A stretch of 64,000 bases of DNA from Strigamia acuminata (Eukaryota; Arthropoda; Chilopoda; Geophilomorpha; Linotaeniidae): contig OX442315.1 of NCBI GenBank assembly GCA_949358305.1, positions 1,674,001-1,738,000 on the forward strand, in the 5' to 3' direction. The notes under the pieces are model-generated. The model was not told the DNA's origin and did no database searches. It saw only the letters and a list, made by a program, of their open reading frames with translations. A program made the position numbers and the translations under genes. Positions within the stretch are counted from its first letter, which is position 1, and every line of letters begins with the position of its first letter. Below are positions 34,601-42,621 of this stretch, in pieces.

Positions 34601-37600
34601 TCTAAAGATGTTGCGATAAAACAACTACCTGGATAATGGTAATCCAACGGCAGTGGCCGATTAATATTTTACCCGGTGCTTGATCTGCTGATCCCGTCAT
34701 CGTAAGGCATGCTGGCGGATGGGGGAGTCAAATCCTCCCGCGATGGTTCTCTCGACCGTCGTGACGGTCCCCGCCCCATCATACCCTCCGGGTTAGTAAC
34801 CCGTGAATGATATAAAATATATCATGTTAAACAAATTACTCGGGCATTGGTAATCCTGTATTGGCAATATCTTTTAGACCCGGTAAGTCCATAGAAATGT
34901 TTACCTGGTGGTTGGTACCACCGATAGCGAGTTAAAGCACACAATTAAATACTCGGCGCCTGATCACGAGATCTTGTCGTCGTAAGGCATGCTGGCGGAT
35001 GGAGTCTCAACAACTCCCGCGACGTTCTCTCAATTGTCGTGACGGTCCCCGCCCAATTAATATTTATACAACAATTCATTTGTTGTATTCCACTAATTAC
35101 TTTACTATTATTCATTTGGAACAATGGAATATTCTGCCGAATATTCCTGTTTATGCGAAGGACTCTTCGCATATTTAGATAATCGATGCTGCGGACCAAA
35201 TACGTCTCCGTAGCGATATTTGTGACGATGCCGCAAGTCAGCCGTATCCCTCTGGCTTCGCCCGGATCCTCAACCAGTTGATGCCGCCCGTTTACACGCG
35301 TGAAGAACCCATTTTTTGTTATCATTAATATTTAGTAATAAATATGTTAAGTCACACTAAAACTGTAAGTTACTTCTACTTGATTACATATTCATGTTTG
35401 TAAAGGCTTCCGTAGCTTATCTCGGTTAGGTTGTTGTTAAACTTAGCAACGTCTTGTTTAAACCGATTATTTATCTATCTTAAAAGGACTAATAAATTAG
35501 CCCAAAAGTAGAATCGTCACAGCTGAAACAATTGATGTTGCATCTGGCCAATCAGATAGTTTCAATGAAACCTGGAGTTGGTTATAGAACTAGTTCCAGA
35601 ATCCGAAAATAGCGGCCTGTTTGCATGTGGCAAAGTCTCGCCAACCAGACGTGAATCGACGAGAGTTGGAGTCGATCGTGATTGGTTGGCCGTAAGACGT
35701 TTTCTTGTGTTGCGTTGCTTAATTCAACTTGGAGTTGATGCAGGAATTGGCATCAACGTCAAGAATTTTTTGACACAAGCAGCTTGTGTTGCATCAGTTT
35801 TCTTGCGTTGGGTCGAGTGTGAACACAAGTGTGAACCTAGCTTAAGGACGGTAGAGCAATTTCCTTTAAGCGTTGGTGACATGGGCAAGAGCAACTGTCA
35901 CTAATTCTAAGCAATATTCTTACATTTGAATTTGTTTTGTTTAGATCAACAAGTTCATTTATCAAATCCAAAATTGCAATTGGTTTTTAAATTTGACGAA
36001 AAGAATCTGGGGAACAGATGTGCAATTCCACAGCTGAAGGTAAATTTATAGTAAAGGCGGAGCTGTCATTAGACCGACAAACACTGAAGTTTCATTAAGT
36101 ACACTACAGTCGTTTCTTGTTTATTCTGCAATTTTGAATTCACAAATAATTTAGCTTATTGTGAGCTATTTGAGATGACTGCTGTGGAAGTATTCCTGTA
36201 CATTTAGGTTAGGCCAGGGGTCGTCCAGGGGTTGTCCAGGGGTCGTCCAGGGGTCGTCCAAGGGTCGTCCAGGGGTCGTCCAGGGGTCGTCCAGGAGTCG
36301 TCCAGGGGTCGTCCAGGGGTTGTCCAGGGGTCGTCCAGGGGTTGTCCAGGGGTCGTCCAGGGGTCGTCCAGGAGTCGTCCAGGGGTCGTCCAGGGGTCGT
36401 CCAGGGGTTGTCCAGGGGTTGTCCAGGGGTCGTCCAGGGGTCGTCCAAGGGTCGTCCAGGGGTCGTCCAGGGGTTGTCCAGGGGTTGTCCAGGGGTCGTC
36501 CAGGGGTCGTCCAGGGGTCGTCCAGGGGTTGTCCAGAGGTCGTCCAGGTCCAAATTGACAAAAAAGATCAAATTGACAAAAAAGACTTTTTTGACCAAAA
36601 AGACCTTTTTGACCAAAAAGACCTTTTTGACCAAAAAGACCTTTTTGACCAAAAAGACCTTTTTGACCAAAAAGACCTTTTTGACCAAAAAGACCTTTTT
36701 GACCAAAAAGACCTTTTTGACCAAAAAGACCTTTTTGACCAAAAAGACCTTTTTGACCAAAAAGACCTTTTTGACCAAAAAGACCTTTTTGACCAAAAAG
36801 ACCTTTTTGACCAAAAAGACCTTTTTGACCAAAAAGACCTTTTTGACCAAAAAGACCTTTTTGACCAAAAAGACCTTTTTGACCAAAAAGACCTTTTTGA
36901 CCAAAAAGACCTTCTTGACCAAAAAGACCTTCTTGACCAAAAAGACCTTCTTGACCAAAAAGACCTTTTTGACCAAAAAGACCTTTTTGACCAAAAAGAC
37001 CTTCTTGACCAAAAAGACCTTCTTGACCAAAAAGACCTTCTTGACCAAAAAGACCTTTTTGACCAAAAAGACCTTTTTGACCAAAAAGACCTTTTTGACC
37101 AAAAAGACCTTTTTGACCAAAAAGACCTTTTTGACAAAAAAGACCTTTTTGACCAAAAAGACCAAATTGACCAAAAAGACCAAATTGACCAAAAAGACCA
37201 AATTGACCAAAAAGACCAAATTGACCAAAAAGACCAAATTGACCAAAAAGACCAAATTGACCAAAGAGACCAAATTGACCAAAAAGACCAAATTGACCAA
37301 AAAGACCAAATTGACCAAAAAGACCAAATTGATCAAAAAGACCAAATTGACCAAAAAGACCAAATTGACCAAAAAGACCAAATTGACCAAAAAGACCAAA
37401 AAGACCAAAAAGACCAAAAAGACCAAAAAGACCAAATTAACCAAAAAGACCAAAAAGACCAAATTGACCAAATTGACCAAAAAGACCAAATTGACCAAAA
37501 AGACCAAAAAGACCAAAAAGACCAAAAAGACCAAAAAGACCAAAAAGACCAAAAAGACTAAATTGACCAAAAAGACCAAATTGACCAAAAAGACCAAATT

Positions 37601-40600
37601 GACCAAAAAGACCAAATTGACCAAAAAGACCAAATTGACCAAAAAGACCAAAAAGACCAAATTGACCAAAAAGACCAAAAAGACCAAATTAACCAAAAAG
37701 ACCAAATTGACCAAAAAGACCAAATTGACCAAAAAGACCAAATTGACCAAAAAGACCAAATTGATCAAATTGATCAAAAAGACCAAATTGATGAAATTGA
37801 TCAAAAAGATCAAAAATTAATTCTTAATTCTTTTTACATTAGTTGATACCATCAAAAGAAGATCGCTTGGATTTCACAGCAGCAAATGATTATTCATTAC
37901 CATCTAAATATTCAGTACTAAGCCTTGCATCTATTCAAAAAGTATTTTTTCAAAACATTTGTCAGGAGAGATGCTAATTTTCTTTTGTACAGTATGTATT
38001 TATGAACAAAACCAACCGACAGTGCTCGTCAAAAGAGAAATTTGCTTTGTGTAAAGCAGATTGCATACAAAAGGAATTGAAAAAATTGAATTTGAAGTGC
38101 AGGTTAGTTAGCGACATCCTTTTAGCGACGGGGTTGTTTCGGAGACTTCTTGTAACAAAACAAAATGCAAGGATAAACGAGAAAAACGATGCACAGCTTA
38201 TGTGAATACAACCCTGGGACCAGGGGACAATAATCTATAGAATTAAATTTAATCACTTAATAGAGTATAGTTCAAGCATGGTGCTTGAACCACAGTGTAC
38301 TCTGATCAACTACAAAAGTGGCCTATTACCCATTGTCCGAGCCATTTCACTTGTGTGGTGACACAAAAAAATAGATCCAAACACCGGAATTGCATTAGAT
38401 GTACAAACATTGTAGTCGATTACCTATAAAATTCAAAAATTGTTTGCTTTCCTGACAAAGCAACCAGTAAACTAAAGAAACATCTATTTTAAAGTAAAAA
38501 TGGCATAAAACTGTATTTCATGAATGGAAAAAAACATTTTATTATAAAATGCAATTAAAATTAAATCATTTTAATCATTATAATACTGTCAAAAATTTAA
38601 AAAAAATATGTAACTACTTTTTCTGATGATAGTACACAGTCTACAGTTAAGAGTGAAAAGACTCGCCCAATGGGTAATAGGACACTTTTGTAGTGTATCA
38701 GAGTATAAGACATACGGTTCAAGACTGAATGCTTCAAAATTTGAGAAAATCTGACTAAAATTTAGCGCTATAAACGTCTTAAAGTACCGATCAAACAATG
38801 CTTTGTAAACGTGCAGAAGTACAAAACGATTAACCAATCCGCAGTGTATGCGGTTAAATTTGGAAAAAAATTGATTGTCTTGTATTTTCTCGCAGTACCG
38901 TACCTCTGGGCCAGCACTAAAGCAGTGCAGTAGCAAAAATTAAAAATTAAAAATTAATAATGTCGCTTTTCCAAAATTGCGGTTACCGGGTTGCCCCAAA
39001 AGCGTATAAGTTTAGTGCTTTTAGCGATTGCTATCATAATGCTAACTATACAATAATCATTTTTTGACACAGAATGCCGTTCATGTCGGACTTTGATGAA
39101 TTGCCGGAATGCGTAACAAAATATGATGAAGTGTATATAAAAAGTATGCATACCGTGTTTGAACTTTGGAAAGGCAATGCTTCAACCGACACTTGTAAAT
39201 GTATCGCTCCTTGTAAGAAAGAAATAATCGCCAATCGTATGATAGTAGAAGAGCAATCTGGATCAACCGTGCGAATCAAAGTGATCGATTCGATAAGAAC
39301 CGCCAAAGAAGTTCCGGCGTACGGTCTCATTGCGTTTTTCTGCGATTTAGGAGGAAACATCGGACTCACTCTTGGAGTGTCTTGTCTCATGATTGCTGAA
39401 ATGACCATCATGTTAATCACTTTGACTCGTAGACATATAAAGAGCTATAAGAAGAAACAGTTGTCTCGCTCCACCTTCTTTGAAGACAAAGTAGAGAAAT
39501 GTCTTAAGAAATGTGTAGACACGAGCAAAGATGATTTTGCCACCAGTTTTCAACTATCGGGTCTGCAGTACATCTTGACCCGACAAAACAAAAGTCATGC
39601 CAAAAAGTACTTGTGGCTTTTCCTCATTATTTCATCAAGTTTTGTATGCGGCTTTCAAATTTATGATCGCATTGCGTATTTCTTCTCCTATCCAACTTCT
39701 GTGTCTGTAAAGTTGAATGCAGTTGAAAACATCGAACTTCCAAGTGTTGTTCTATGCTTGGACAGTGGTAAAGTGGTCATGAAAAAGAAGCAATACATGA
39801 AAGCGAATGGAATCCCTGGTTGTCCTGATGATTTTGATATGTTAAACATGGTGAATGTCAATGTATCTCTTGACCAATTGTGGATTTGGTCTAGTAGGGG
39901 TTCCAACTTTATGCCTGCAGCAAAAAATGTATGTAATTCAAACAGTTATAAGTTACTTAAAAGCTGTTTTATTCGCCATTGGATTGTACTAACCGAAAAG
40001 GTCTATAACCGGAATCTAATCCTCTGCACATTTTTATGAAGTGTATTCAACACATCCTAAAAATATGCAGAGGATTCATAAATCTTGAATCCAATAATCT
40101 TGAATCCTGAATTCATAAATCAAGCCTATGATCACAGCCTCGACACAAAAAACGAGCAAAATCAACTGAAGGCCAGTGGCGTAGCTAGGAGGGGGCGGGG
40201 GGGGGGGGTGGGTAGCCCCGGGTGTCACCCAGAAAGGGGTGACACCAATGTAGGGATGACACAGTATAGGCCTTTTTGGATGAAAAACGGCCATTTTTAC
40301 TCTAAAAAACGGCTAAAAATGACGATTTTTACTCTGAAAAGCGGCTAAAAATGACATTTTTTACTATGAAAAACGCTGTAAAAACAGCTGTAGAGATAAT
40401 TTTAGTAGGTTATTTCAAAAATTTTGTAGAAAAATATTTTTAGTAAATTATGTTTTTAGACTAATTAGGCCATGCTCTACCACTTTCTAATTGGAAATTT
40501 TGCTCTAACCTGATTGGTTTAGAAGTTTAGAAGTTAGCAAGTGAATGACCTTGAAAATGACCTTTGAAATCAAATTTGAGAATGCCATCAGATTTGCAGT

Positions 40601-42621
40601 GAATGATTTCCTATATGAGTTTTTTTTCAGTTTTCTGATATCTCAAGTATTTTGGAAATTACTTGGGCAACCAAGTTAATCCTCAATTAGCACACTTTAT
40701 TTGGTCATACTTGTAAGTGGAAAAGAGGAAACACAAAAGAAAGAAATAATTTATTTTGGAAATACATACAACATGATAAGTTTTAGGTTACAAAGTAGAG
40801 TAGACTAATGTTTCAGACCTTTTTTCTCAAAACTTTTCAGTAAAAAATAATTTTTTTAATAACAGTTCTAGACTAATTAGATGTTGCTCTACAACTTTCT
40901 AATTTACCTTTTTGCTCTATCTGTCACGGTTCTCGAGTTACAATATGGATGACCTTGAAGATTACCTCAGAGGTCAAATTGGATTGAATTGAATTTGAAT
41001 TTGAATTTGAATTGAATTTCCCTCGACATACTACCCTTACAATCATTTTTCTAAATCAACATCCAAAACGGTTTGGGAATTATTAACTGTGAACCAGACT
41101 TTCTGTATACTGTATACAATTTAGCGGAGTGACACCCGGCCGAGATTGAAAAAAAAGTTGATTTTAACTGATTTCGAGGGTGACACCATTGATATCCGCC
41201 CCGGGTGTCACCCATGCTAGCTACGCCTTGATATGATGGTGTAACAAATTCTAGAATTTTCCTCTTTTGAATTATGTTGCTATCTGGTGATAAACCCATA
41301 CATTTCCATACATTTCACAAGCTAGAAATATAGGATCTTTAGTCATTAATTTCTAGGCTTGTGAAATGAATGGAAATACAAATTTCCAAATCTAGTTTAC
41401 ATTAGCTCTCCATACATTTAACAAAAACTTACAACATCATCTTTCAGTGTTGAAAATTTAGAGAAATTCAACTTTGTAGAAAATGTTTCCCATTTCCTTC
41501 CCATTATATTTCCAAACTGAAATTTATCTTATTTCACCTTAAAACAGCTTTTAACGTAGAATAATTTTACTTAGTACCTCACTGTATTCGGTCGTTATTT
41601 AGGACATCGCTCAAACTACACCAGTTCCAATAAAGCTTGAACAATTTTCTACCGTTTTTGGCGTTTGTACAAAATTGAATCCAGGCAAGAAGGAAAAGGT
41701 TAGCCCATTAAAGATATGAATTTAAATATTTATTTGCACTCACTTTTAGAAATTACAAGATATTTTCCTGTATTTTCTGGCTATTCTGTCCACTTCATGA
41801 AAGCTTCTGGGAACTGCACGACTACAACAAAAGTTAGTGGGGAAGGAAGATCAGTATTTCTGTATACTTAATGCTTAATGCTTAATACAATTTCTTTTCT
41901 CCTCGTTTTTACATTTCCTCATCAAGATGTTTCCAATATCTCCTGCTAATGAATTTAGTTTGAAGACATACCTCCACATGCAAGACCCAGGAGTTTATCA
42001 AATTGTGTACACAATGCAAAAAGTATGAAATTACAAGTAATTTCCGAGGTATACGGAGATATACAGATATGCATTTTTTCAGTTAATCAGAAAAAACACA
42101 CCAAAGAATGTTTGTGTGGGCAAAAAGGAATACGCAGAATGTTTAAAAGCGTGTCAGGATGAAAGAATGCTGGCACCGCATCTTAGTTGCAAGTACAGAA
42201 TAACAGAACGCTAGTACAGTACCGGTAGTTAAACATATTGACCTTACGGAAATGTCTTTTCAGATTGCCCTTTATGAATTCAACGCTTGAGACTTGCAAA
42301 GACGCAAAATCAGCAAAATTGGTCAAACGGCAATATCTTTCGGTGATGCTTAAAACCGATCCGATCGTCGATTGCAACTGCACCAAATCGTGCATCGATT
42401 CAATTTATTATCCTGAAATGAAGCTGCTCATTGACTACGACTCGCCGGCCAATATGCTAATCATCACTGTTTTTCATAACTTTGAAGAAGTCATTGAAGA
42501 AATTTTGTTCTTTCCCTTTGTTAAACTTCTGTGTGACGTGGGCTCCAACCTGGGTGTTGTTGTTGGCATGTCAGTCATGTCATTTTTACACGACATCTTG
42601 CACGTTCTCAATTTAGGATGA
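19073..42621 (+). CDS. DEG/ENaC gene A: two channel subunits fused in one protein (811 aa)
   Basis: Predicted amiloride-sensitive-type sodium channel, plasma membrane. Eleven exons: 19073-19543, 19611-19686, 35945-36039, 37843-37941, 37993-38102, 39073-39928, 41603-41684, 41750-41832, 41927-42022, 42083-42192, 42264-42621. They sum to 2436 bases with no internal stop. Subunit 1 has TM1 at about residues 44-66, the post-TM1 motif FPSLFMC, a Cys-rich ectodomain ending CKCIAPC, and TM2 with DLGGNIGLTLGVS (selectivity-filter type G-V-S, about 385-387). A linker of about 60 residues leads to subunit 2: TM1 about 464-483, LPSVVLC, ectodomain, and TM2 with GMS (about 794-796), ending 15 residues later with almost no tail. 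The N-terminal His-Gly gating motif is altered in both halves (LSG in subunit 2). Intron 2 is 16.3 kb through transposon insertion. Intron 7 appears to be GC-AG. Splicing is inferred, not observed. Confidence 0.82.
19833..20040. mobile_element. hAT-type MITE
   Basis: The terminal inverted repeats are CAGGGGCAGATCTA and TAGATCAGCCCCTG. The flanking 8-bp duplications are gctacagt (19825-19832) and actacagt (20041-20048), which match at seven positions. It is 208 bp with no coding capacity, inside intron 2 of gene A. Confidence 0.8.
20041..21137. other. Intron 2 DNA of gene A, no gene seen
   Basis: Moderately AT-rich with short open frames of no recognisable family. A sequence near 20050-20130 is weakly similar to intron 2 of gene B near 49430-49500, so some is ancestral intron. 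Confidence 0.4.
21203..22958 (+). repeat. 5' LTR of gypsy-2
   Basis: 1756 bp, with the TATA-like box actatataagctcc at about 21551. Internal subrepeats: gtaaggcatgctggcggatgg recurs 280 bases apart (22138 and 22418), each followed by a cgtcgtgacggtcccc hairpin-like block. The 126-codon minus-strand frame inside it is present in both LTRs only because the LTR is duplicated. Confidence 0.93.
22961..22978 (+). promoter_or_regulatory. Primer-binding site, tRNA-Gln type
   Basis: TGGAGGTTCTACCGAGAT lies two bases after the 5' LTR. From memory it matches the complement of the 3' end of eukaryotic tRNA-Gln with one mismatch. Confidence 0.65.
22979..24087 (+). other. Gypsy-2 5' leader
   Basis: No convincing gene. 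This AT-rich leader precedes the gag ATG. It may hold the packaging signal and a donor for a spliced RNA, but no single donor stands out. Confidence 0.5.
24088..26289 (+). CDS. Gypsy-2 Gag (733 aa)
   Basis: Structural protein that would assemble the element's particles. It starts at the ATG 24088. Residues about 100-370 are low complexity, rich in Asn, Pro, Ser and Gly, with NRPNFGNQ- and NHSNFGNQ-type repeats. The capsid-like retrotransposon-gag domain lies around 400-540 (GWFHERREDFISWEVFEQAF, then KERFVATRQER). A CCHC zinc knuckle, CYHCKKPGHMRREC, lies near residue 630. The C-terminus has a short charged coiled-coil-like stretch. The frame is intact and ends at TAG 26287-26289, immediately after a slippery heptamer. 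The long Asn-rich N-terminal half is unusual for the family. Confidence 0.9.
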   Translation: MTNNQHHMNTRGKERTCLTGGMNLSGFMPVPNGTEEVENHAVHNGVSNETTGPSGENRAPREPTPPGEEECLPEGSHLGRGGLLFCQDHGLNPNQFRSLTEVLDFIHAPRATSEQPHSPASQRLNNFSPTPSTPISRYRNKNAQPPRQDQSNLTPGDFNRAFQQRLRANNFARNQQRGFTNPENFENTFNRANLGPPNMANPNPSFLNGSNSCPNLAGNLNPNSGATRGPNRRFDPNSRFANNSSPAPNIQRGHPVPPNSNNPNNPSTGTPGNSNNYLNRPNFGNQESSNNRPNFDNQGNSNNHSNFGNQGNSNNHSNFGNHSRSNQGGSNNFNPNNGGSSQNNSSQPNNGGSSNDNSRPPSSFGMTADDLASIATTMHKLMQAGKSSATVPQTNCLKPPDIPVFSGKAEESERFLNIVKNVAFLRNMSLDDMLVKGVAGYLTEQAHGWFHERREDFISWEVFEQAFKERFVATRQERTNQLTKLKQLETESLYDFMHKYYQLWILQDSLDAKGAGCLFIGSVTPANDLLLHTQGIADLPLTEIYTVITKNKGLYSRTANGARENISNPVVFPPRKTDTRPQSKTNAKSLTLDSQEQLNICEEELPEECETVYLINGVLDQTRRGQLVCYHCKKPGHMRRECPDLKPRANLNSEELQKRSMPDSPTVDPTSKRPNNRWITQEVLDATLDAKLDAKLNTFENKLQTSLTNSLAEMVKTLIKPESTDSSATSSKN
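26280..26320 (+). promoter_or_regulatory. -1 ribosomal frameshift signal, gag/pol of gypsy-2
   Basis: The heptamer AAAAAAC (26280-26286) is in register as TCA AAA AAC and abuts the gag stop TAG. Seven bases later GGGGGA (26294-26299) can pair with TCCCCC (26315-26320), a suitable stimulatory stem. Shifting -1 enters the pol frame at 26286, which is open from that point. Confidence 0.8.
26286..30445 (+). pseudogene. Gypsy-2 Pol, integrase broken near 29205
   Basis: The pol frame opens at 26286. Protease: ALMDTGASQCYIG and LILGHNFM. RT: GPFISHPVIVAKSDGSYRM, FTSIDLVKGYYQ, catalytic YLDD (YLDDVIVYS). RNase H: VMTDASHEGLGAVL and LESDAEALKWLM. The integrase HHCC finger is complete (CHGHPLSGHAG then SCTHCAQYK). 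Shortly after NPWEC the frame changes: the first frame ends at 29261 and the rest continues in another frame (readable from 29105, ending 30445) with IFVIIDNCTKFVEI, VSDNGKQF, NPTERAN and a GPW-type end. The block that should carry the first catalytic Asp, between NPWE and YIFV, is missing, so a deletion plus frameshift is inferred. RT and RNase H look intact; integrase should be dead. Confidence 0.88.
30446..31506 (+). other. Gypsy-2 spacer between pol and accessory ORF
   Basis: AT-rich with no gene. It contains a purine tract ccgggggacaag (30519-30530) resembling the one at the 3' LTR, plus two motifs shared with gypsy-1: gtgtattataagcgtga (from 30998) and tttaaagaaactaaaagaa (from about 31249). 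It ends in an acceptor-like tract tttatttgcgtctgcag immediately before the ATG at 31507. Confidence 0.5.
31507..33027 (+). CDS. Gypsy-2 accessory 3' ORF: SR-rich, Cys-cluster protein (506 aa)
   Basis: I do not recognise a family. The ATG at 31507 directly follows ctgcag, a good 3' splice site, so a spliced subgenomic RNA is likely. The N-terminus is basic and Ser-rich (KHRSKRSHRRHRHES, then Ser runs). The middle is Pro/Ala-rich. Residues about 230-300 hold a Cys cluster (CPFCVGCGWCC, CPNCRGRK, CWAHCPKC), probably zinc binding. The C-terminal third is acidic. There is no signal peptide or membrane segment, so it is not an envelope although it sits in the env position. It is much richer in G+C than the neighbouring gag and pol, which suggests a separate origin or codon constraint. 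Confidence 0.75.
   Translation: MGSGKHRSKRSHRRHRHESSSSSSTSSSDEQRRSAERAYMRAQPIPTAPASMYALTPLQLATLNWLSVHPDGFPLDLNAMMQAPSTSAQPTVYESAQMAPLAQVAYPPANVINVPLAPHSPEFRQPTASVAPTVANPSNAAAPTVAGQPTSVAHLPAGAESSASEYGWNELPPGALHYSEPVSRNREYRAANKARKKDEKARLRKEQCERDMAAGIPHDNIVTDQATETICPFCVGCGWCCGASAGSSLMRCPNCRGRKTRPLSEPWRKEVQPHVVKGIKPNEKRCWAHCPKCRLFLNSRGEAVYIDPRFLTWARAEANAGVRVELLRQSPPPSEDSEVSTETVQAVESTGSEVVEEFVRPRTMSRGRGCLTLDRAREIAKVQRTNILARGRARKLQQAVEASPKPVEDPPAVVTDVSSAPIASKSETSDDAQFEDAEELLSVVDFVAELLEDLPFPPPSPEEIEAPEEAVFSAVSTEATEESDFLTSAEVEKPEVKDPTEVEKKD
33028..33765 (+). other. Gypsy-2 3' region with polypurine tract
   Basis: AT-rich, no gene supported. It ends in the purine tract accgggggatg (33755-33765), which abuts the LTR start TGTGATGA. 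Confidence 0.6.
33766..35521 (+). repeat. 3' LTR of gypsy-2
   Basis: 1756 bp, matching 21203-22958 with one difference noticed. It is followed by the second copy of gctg. Confidence 0.93.
35945..38102 (+). CDS. Gene A exons 3-5: ectodomain 1
   Basis: Exon 3 (35945-36039; enters phase 1, leaves phase 0) follows tttgttttgtttag and encodes LSNPKLQLVFKFDEKNLG. Exon 4 (37843-37941, 33 codons) follows tttacattag and ends caaaaa|gtattt. Exon 5 (37993-38102, 110 bases) follows tcttttgtacag and encodes a four-Cys block (RQCSSKEKFALCKADC, then LKCR). Each exon has an equal-length, equal-phase partner in gene B (51031, 51717 and 51868). Confidence 0.82.
36214..36550. repeat. 11-bp minisatellite
   Basis: Tandem ggggtcgtcca with a few variants (gggttgtcca, ggagtcgtcca). 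It lies in intron 3 of gene A. Because 11 is not a multiple of 3 and the unit lacks stops, open frames run through it on both strands; these are artefacts. Confidence 0.95.
36551..37815. repeat. 18-bp/9-bp minisatellite in intron 3 of gene A
   Basis: About 1.26 kb of gaccaaaaagaccttttt units to about 37155, then gaccaaattgaccaaaaa units with 9-bp gaccaaaaa half-units. The 18-bp period is stop-free in several frames, which creates open frames of more than 400 codons on both strands. The array ends about 27 bases before the acceptor of exon 4. The corresponding intron of gene B (51126-51716) lacks it. Confidence 0.95.
38290..38715. repeat. Inverted repeat in intron 5 of gene A
   Basis: The left arm has tactctgatcaactacaaaa then cctattacccattg. 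The right arm (about 38650-38710) carries its complement, caatgggtaatagg then ttttgtagtgtatcagagta. Arms are about 60 bases with a 300-base AT-rich loop; this is a MITE or foldback remnant. Confidence 0.55.
39073..39928 (+). CDS. Gene A exon 6: end of subunit 1 fused to start of subunit 2
   Basis: A single 856-base exon bounded by ttgacacag and a gtatgt donor. It encodes, without a stop or intron, the C-terminal Cys block (DTCKCIAPCKKE), TM2 with GLTLGVS, a basic/charged linker (TRRHIKSYKKK, then FFEDKVEKCLKKC), the N-terminal FATSFQLSGLQYI block, TM1 and the post-TM1 LPSVVLC motif of the next subunit. In 38 linker codons (39488-39601), gene B differs at five synonymous and two non-synonymous codons, so the junction is under protein-level constraint. 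Confidence 0.88.
40174..41230. mobile_element. Non-autonomous DNA element in intron 6 of gene A
   Basis: The ends are inverted: CAGTGGCGTAGCTAGGAGGG on the left and CCATGCTAGCTACGCCTTG on the right. Just inside both ends lies ccccgggtgtcaccc. A short tandem array (acggctaaaaatgac-type) lies near 40280-40370. There is no coding region. The superfamily is uncertain. Confidence 0.55.
41603..42192 (+). CDS. Gene A exons 7-10: ectodomain 2
   Basis: Exon 7 (41603-41684) encodes the FGVCTK block and ends ccag|gcaaga, a GC donor. Exon 8 (41750-41832) follows cacttttag. Exon 9 (41927-42022) follows cctcatcaag and encodes DPGVYQIVYTMQK. Exon 10 (42083-42192, 110 bases) holds the Cys block ECLKACQDERM. 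The GC donor is the only choice found that joins the phases, and the same site exists in gene B. Confidence 0.78.
42264..42621 (+). CDS. Gene A exon 11: final Cys block and TM2 of subunit 2
   Basis: It follows gtcttttcag. It encodes LETCKDAKSAKLV, the CNCTKSC block, and TM2 with CDVGSNLGVVVGMS, then stops at TGA 42619-42621 with no cytoplasmic tail. The acidic residue normally found after the filter serine block is not at its usual place. Confidence 0.85.

Larger units (their letters stand above)
21203..35521 (+). mobile_element. Gypsy-2, young 14.3-kb Ty3/gypsy element with a 3' accessory ORF
   Basis: Two 1756-bp LTRs with ends TGTGATGA...CGTCACA are flanked by the 4-bp duplication gctg (21199-21202 and 35522-35525). 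I saw one LTR difference by eye (acgttttg against acgtcttg), so insertion is recent. Order is LTR, tRNA-Gln-type primer site, 1.1-kb leader, gag, -1 frameshift site, pol, 1-kb spacer, accessory ORF, purine tract, LTR. It lies in the same direction as DEG/ENaC gene A. Pol is damaged in the integrase. Confidence 0.93.
21138..35843. mobile_element. MITE with 27-bp inverted ends, split by gypsy-2
   Basis: AAGCTAGGTTCACACTAGTG (from 21138) is inverted at the right as CACAAGTGTGAACCTAGCTT (ends 35843). The pieces outside gypsy-2 (21138-21202 and 35526-35843) make a non-coding element of about 380 bp. The superfamily and target duplication could not be fixed. Confidence 0.6.

Noticed and set aside
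22382-35325. Frames of 65 and 126 codons occurring twice (21887/34450 and 22382/34945)
   Set aside because: They are duplicated only because they lie in the two gypsy-2 LTRs.
36209-37820. Open frames of 413-534 codons on both strands
   Set aside because: They are 11-bp and 18-bp tandem repeats without stop codons. The translations are endless FLVKKV-, KKTFLT- or FDQKDL-type repeats with no non-repeat domain, and they lie within an intron.
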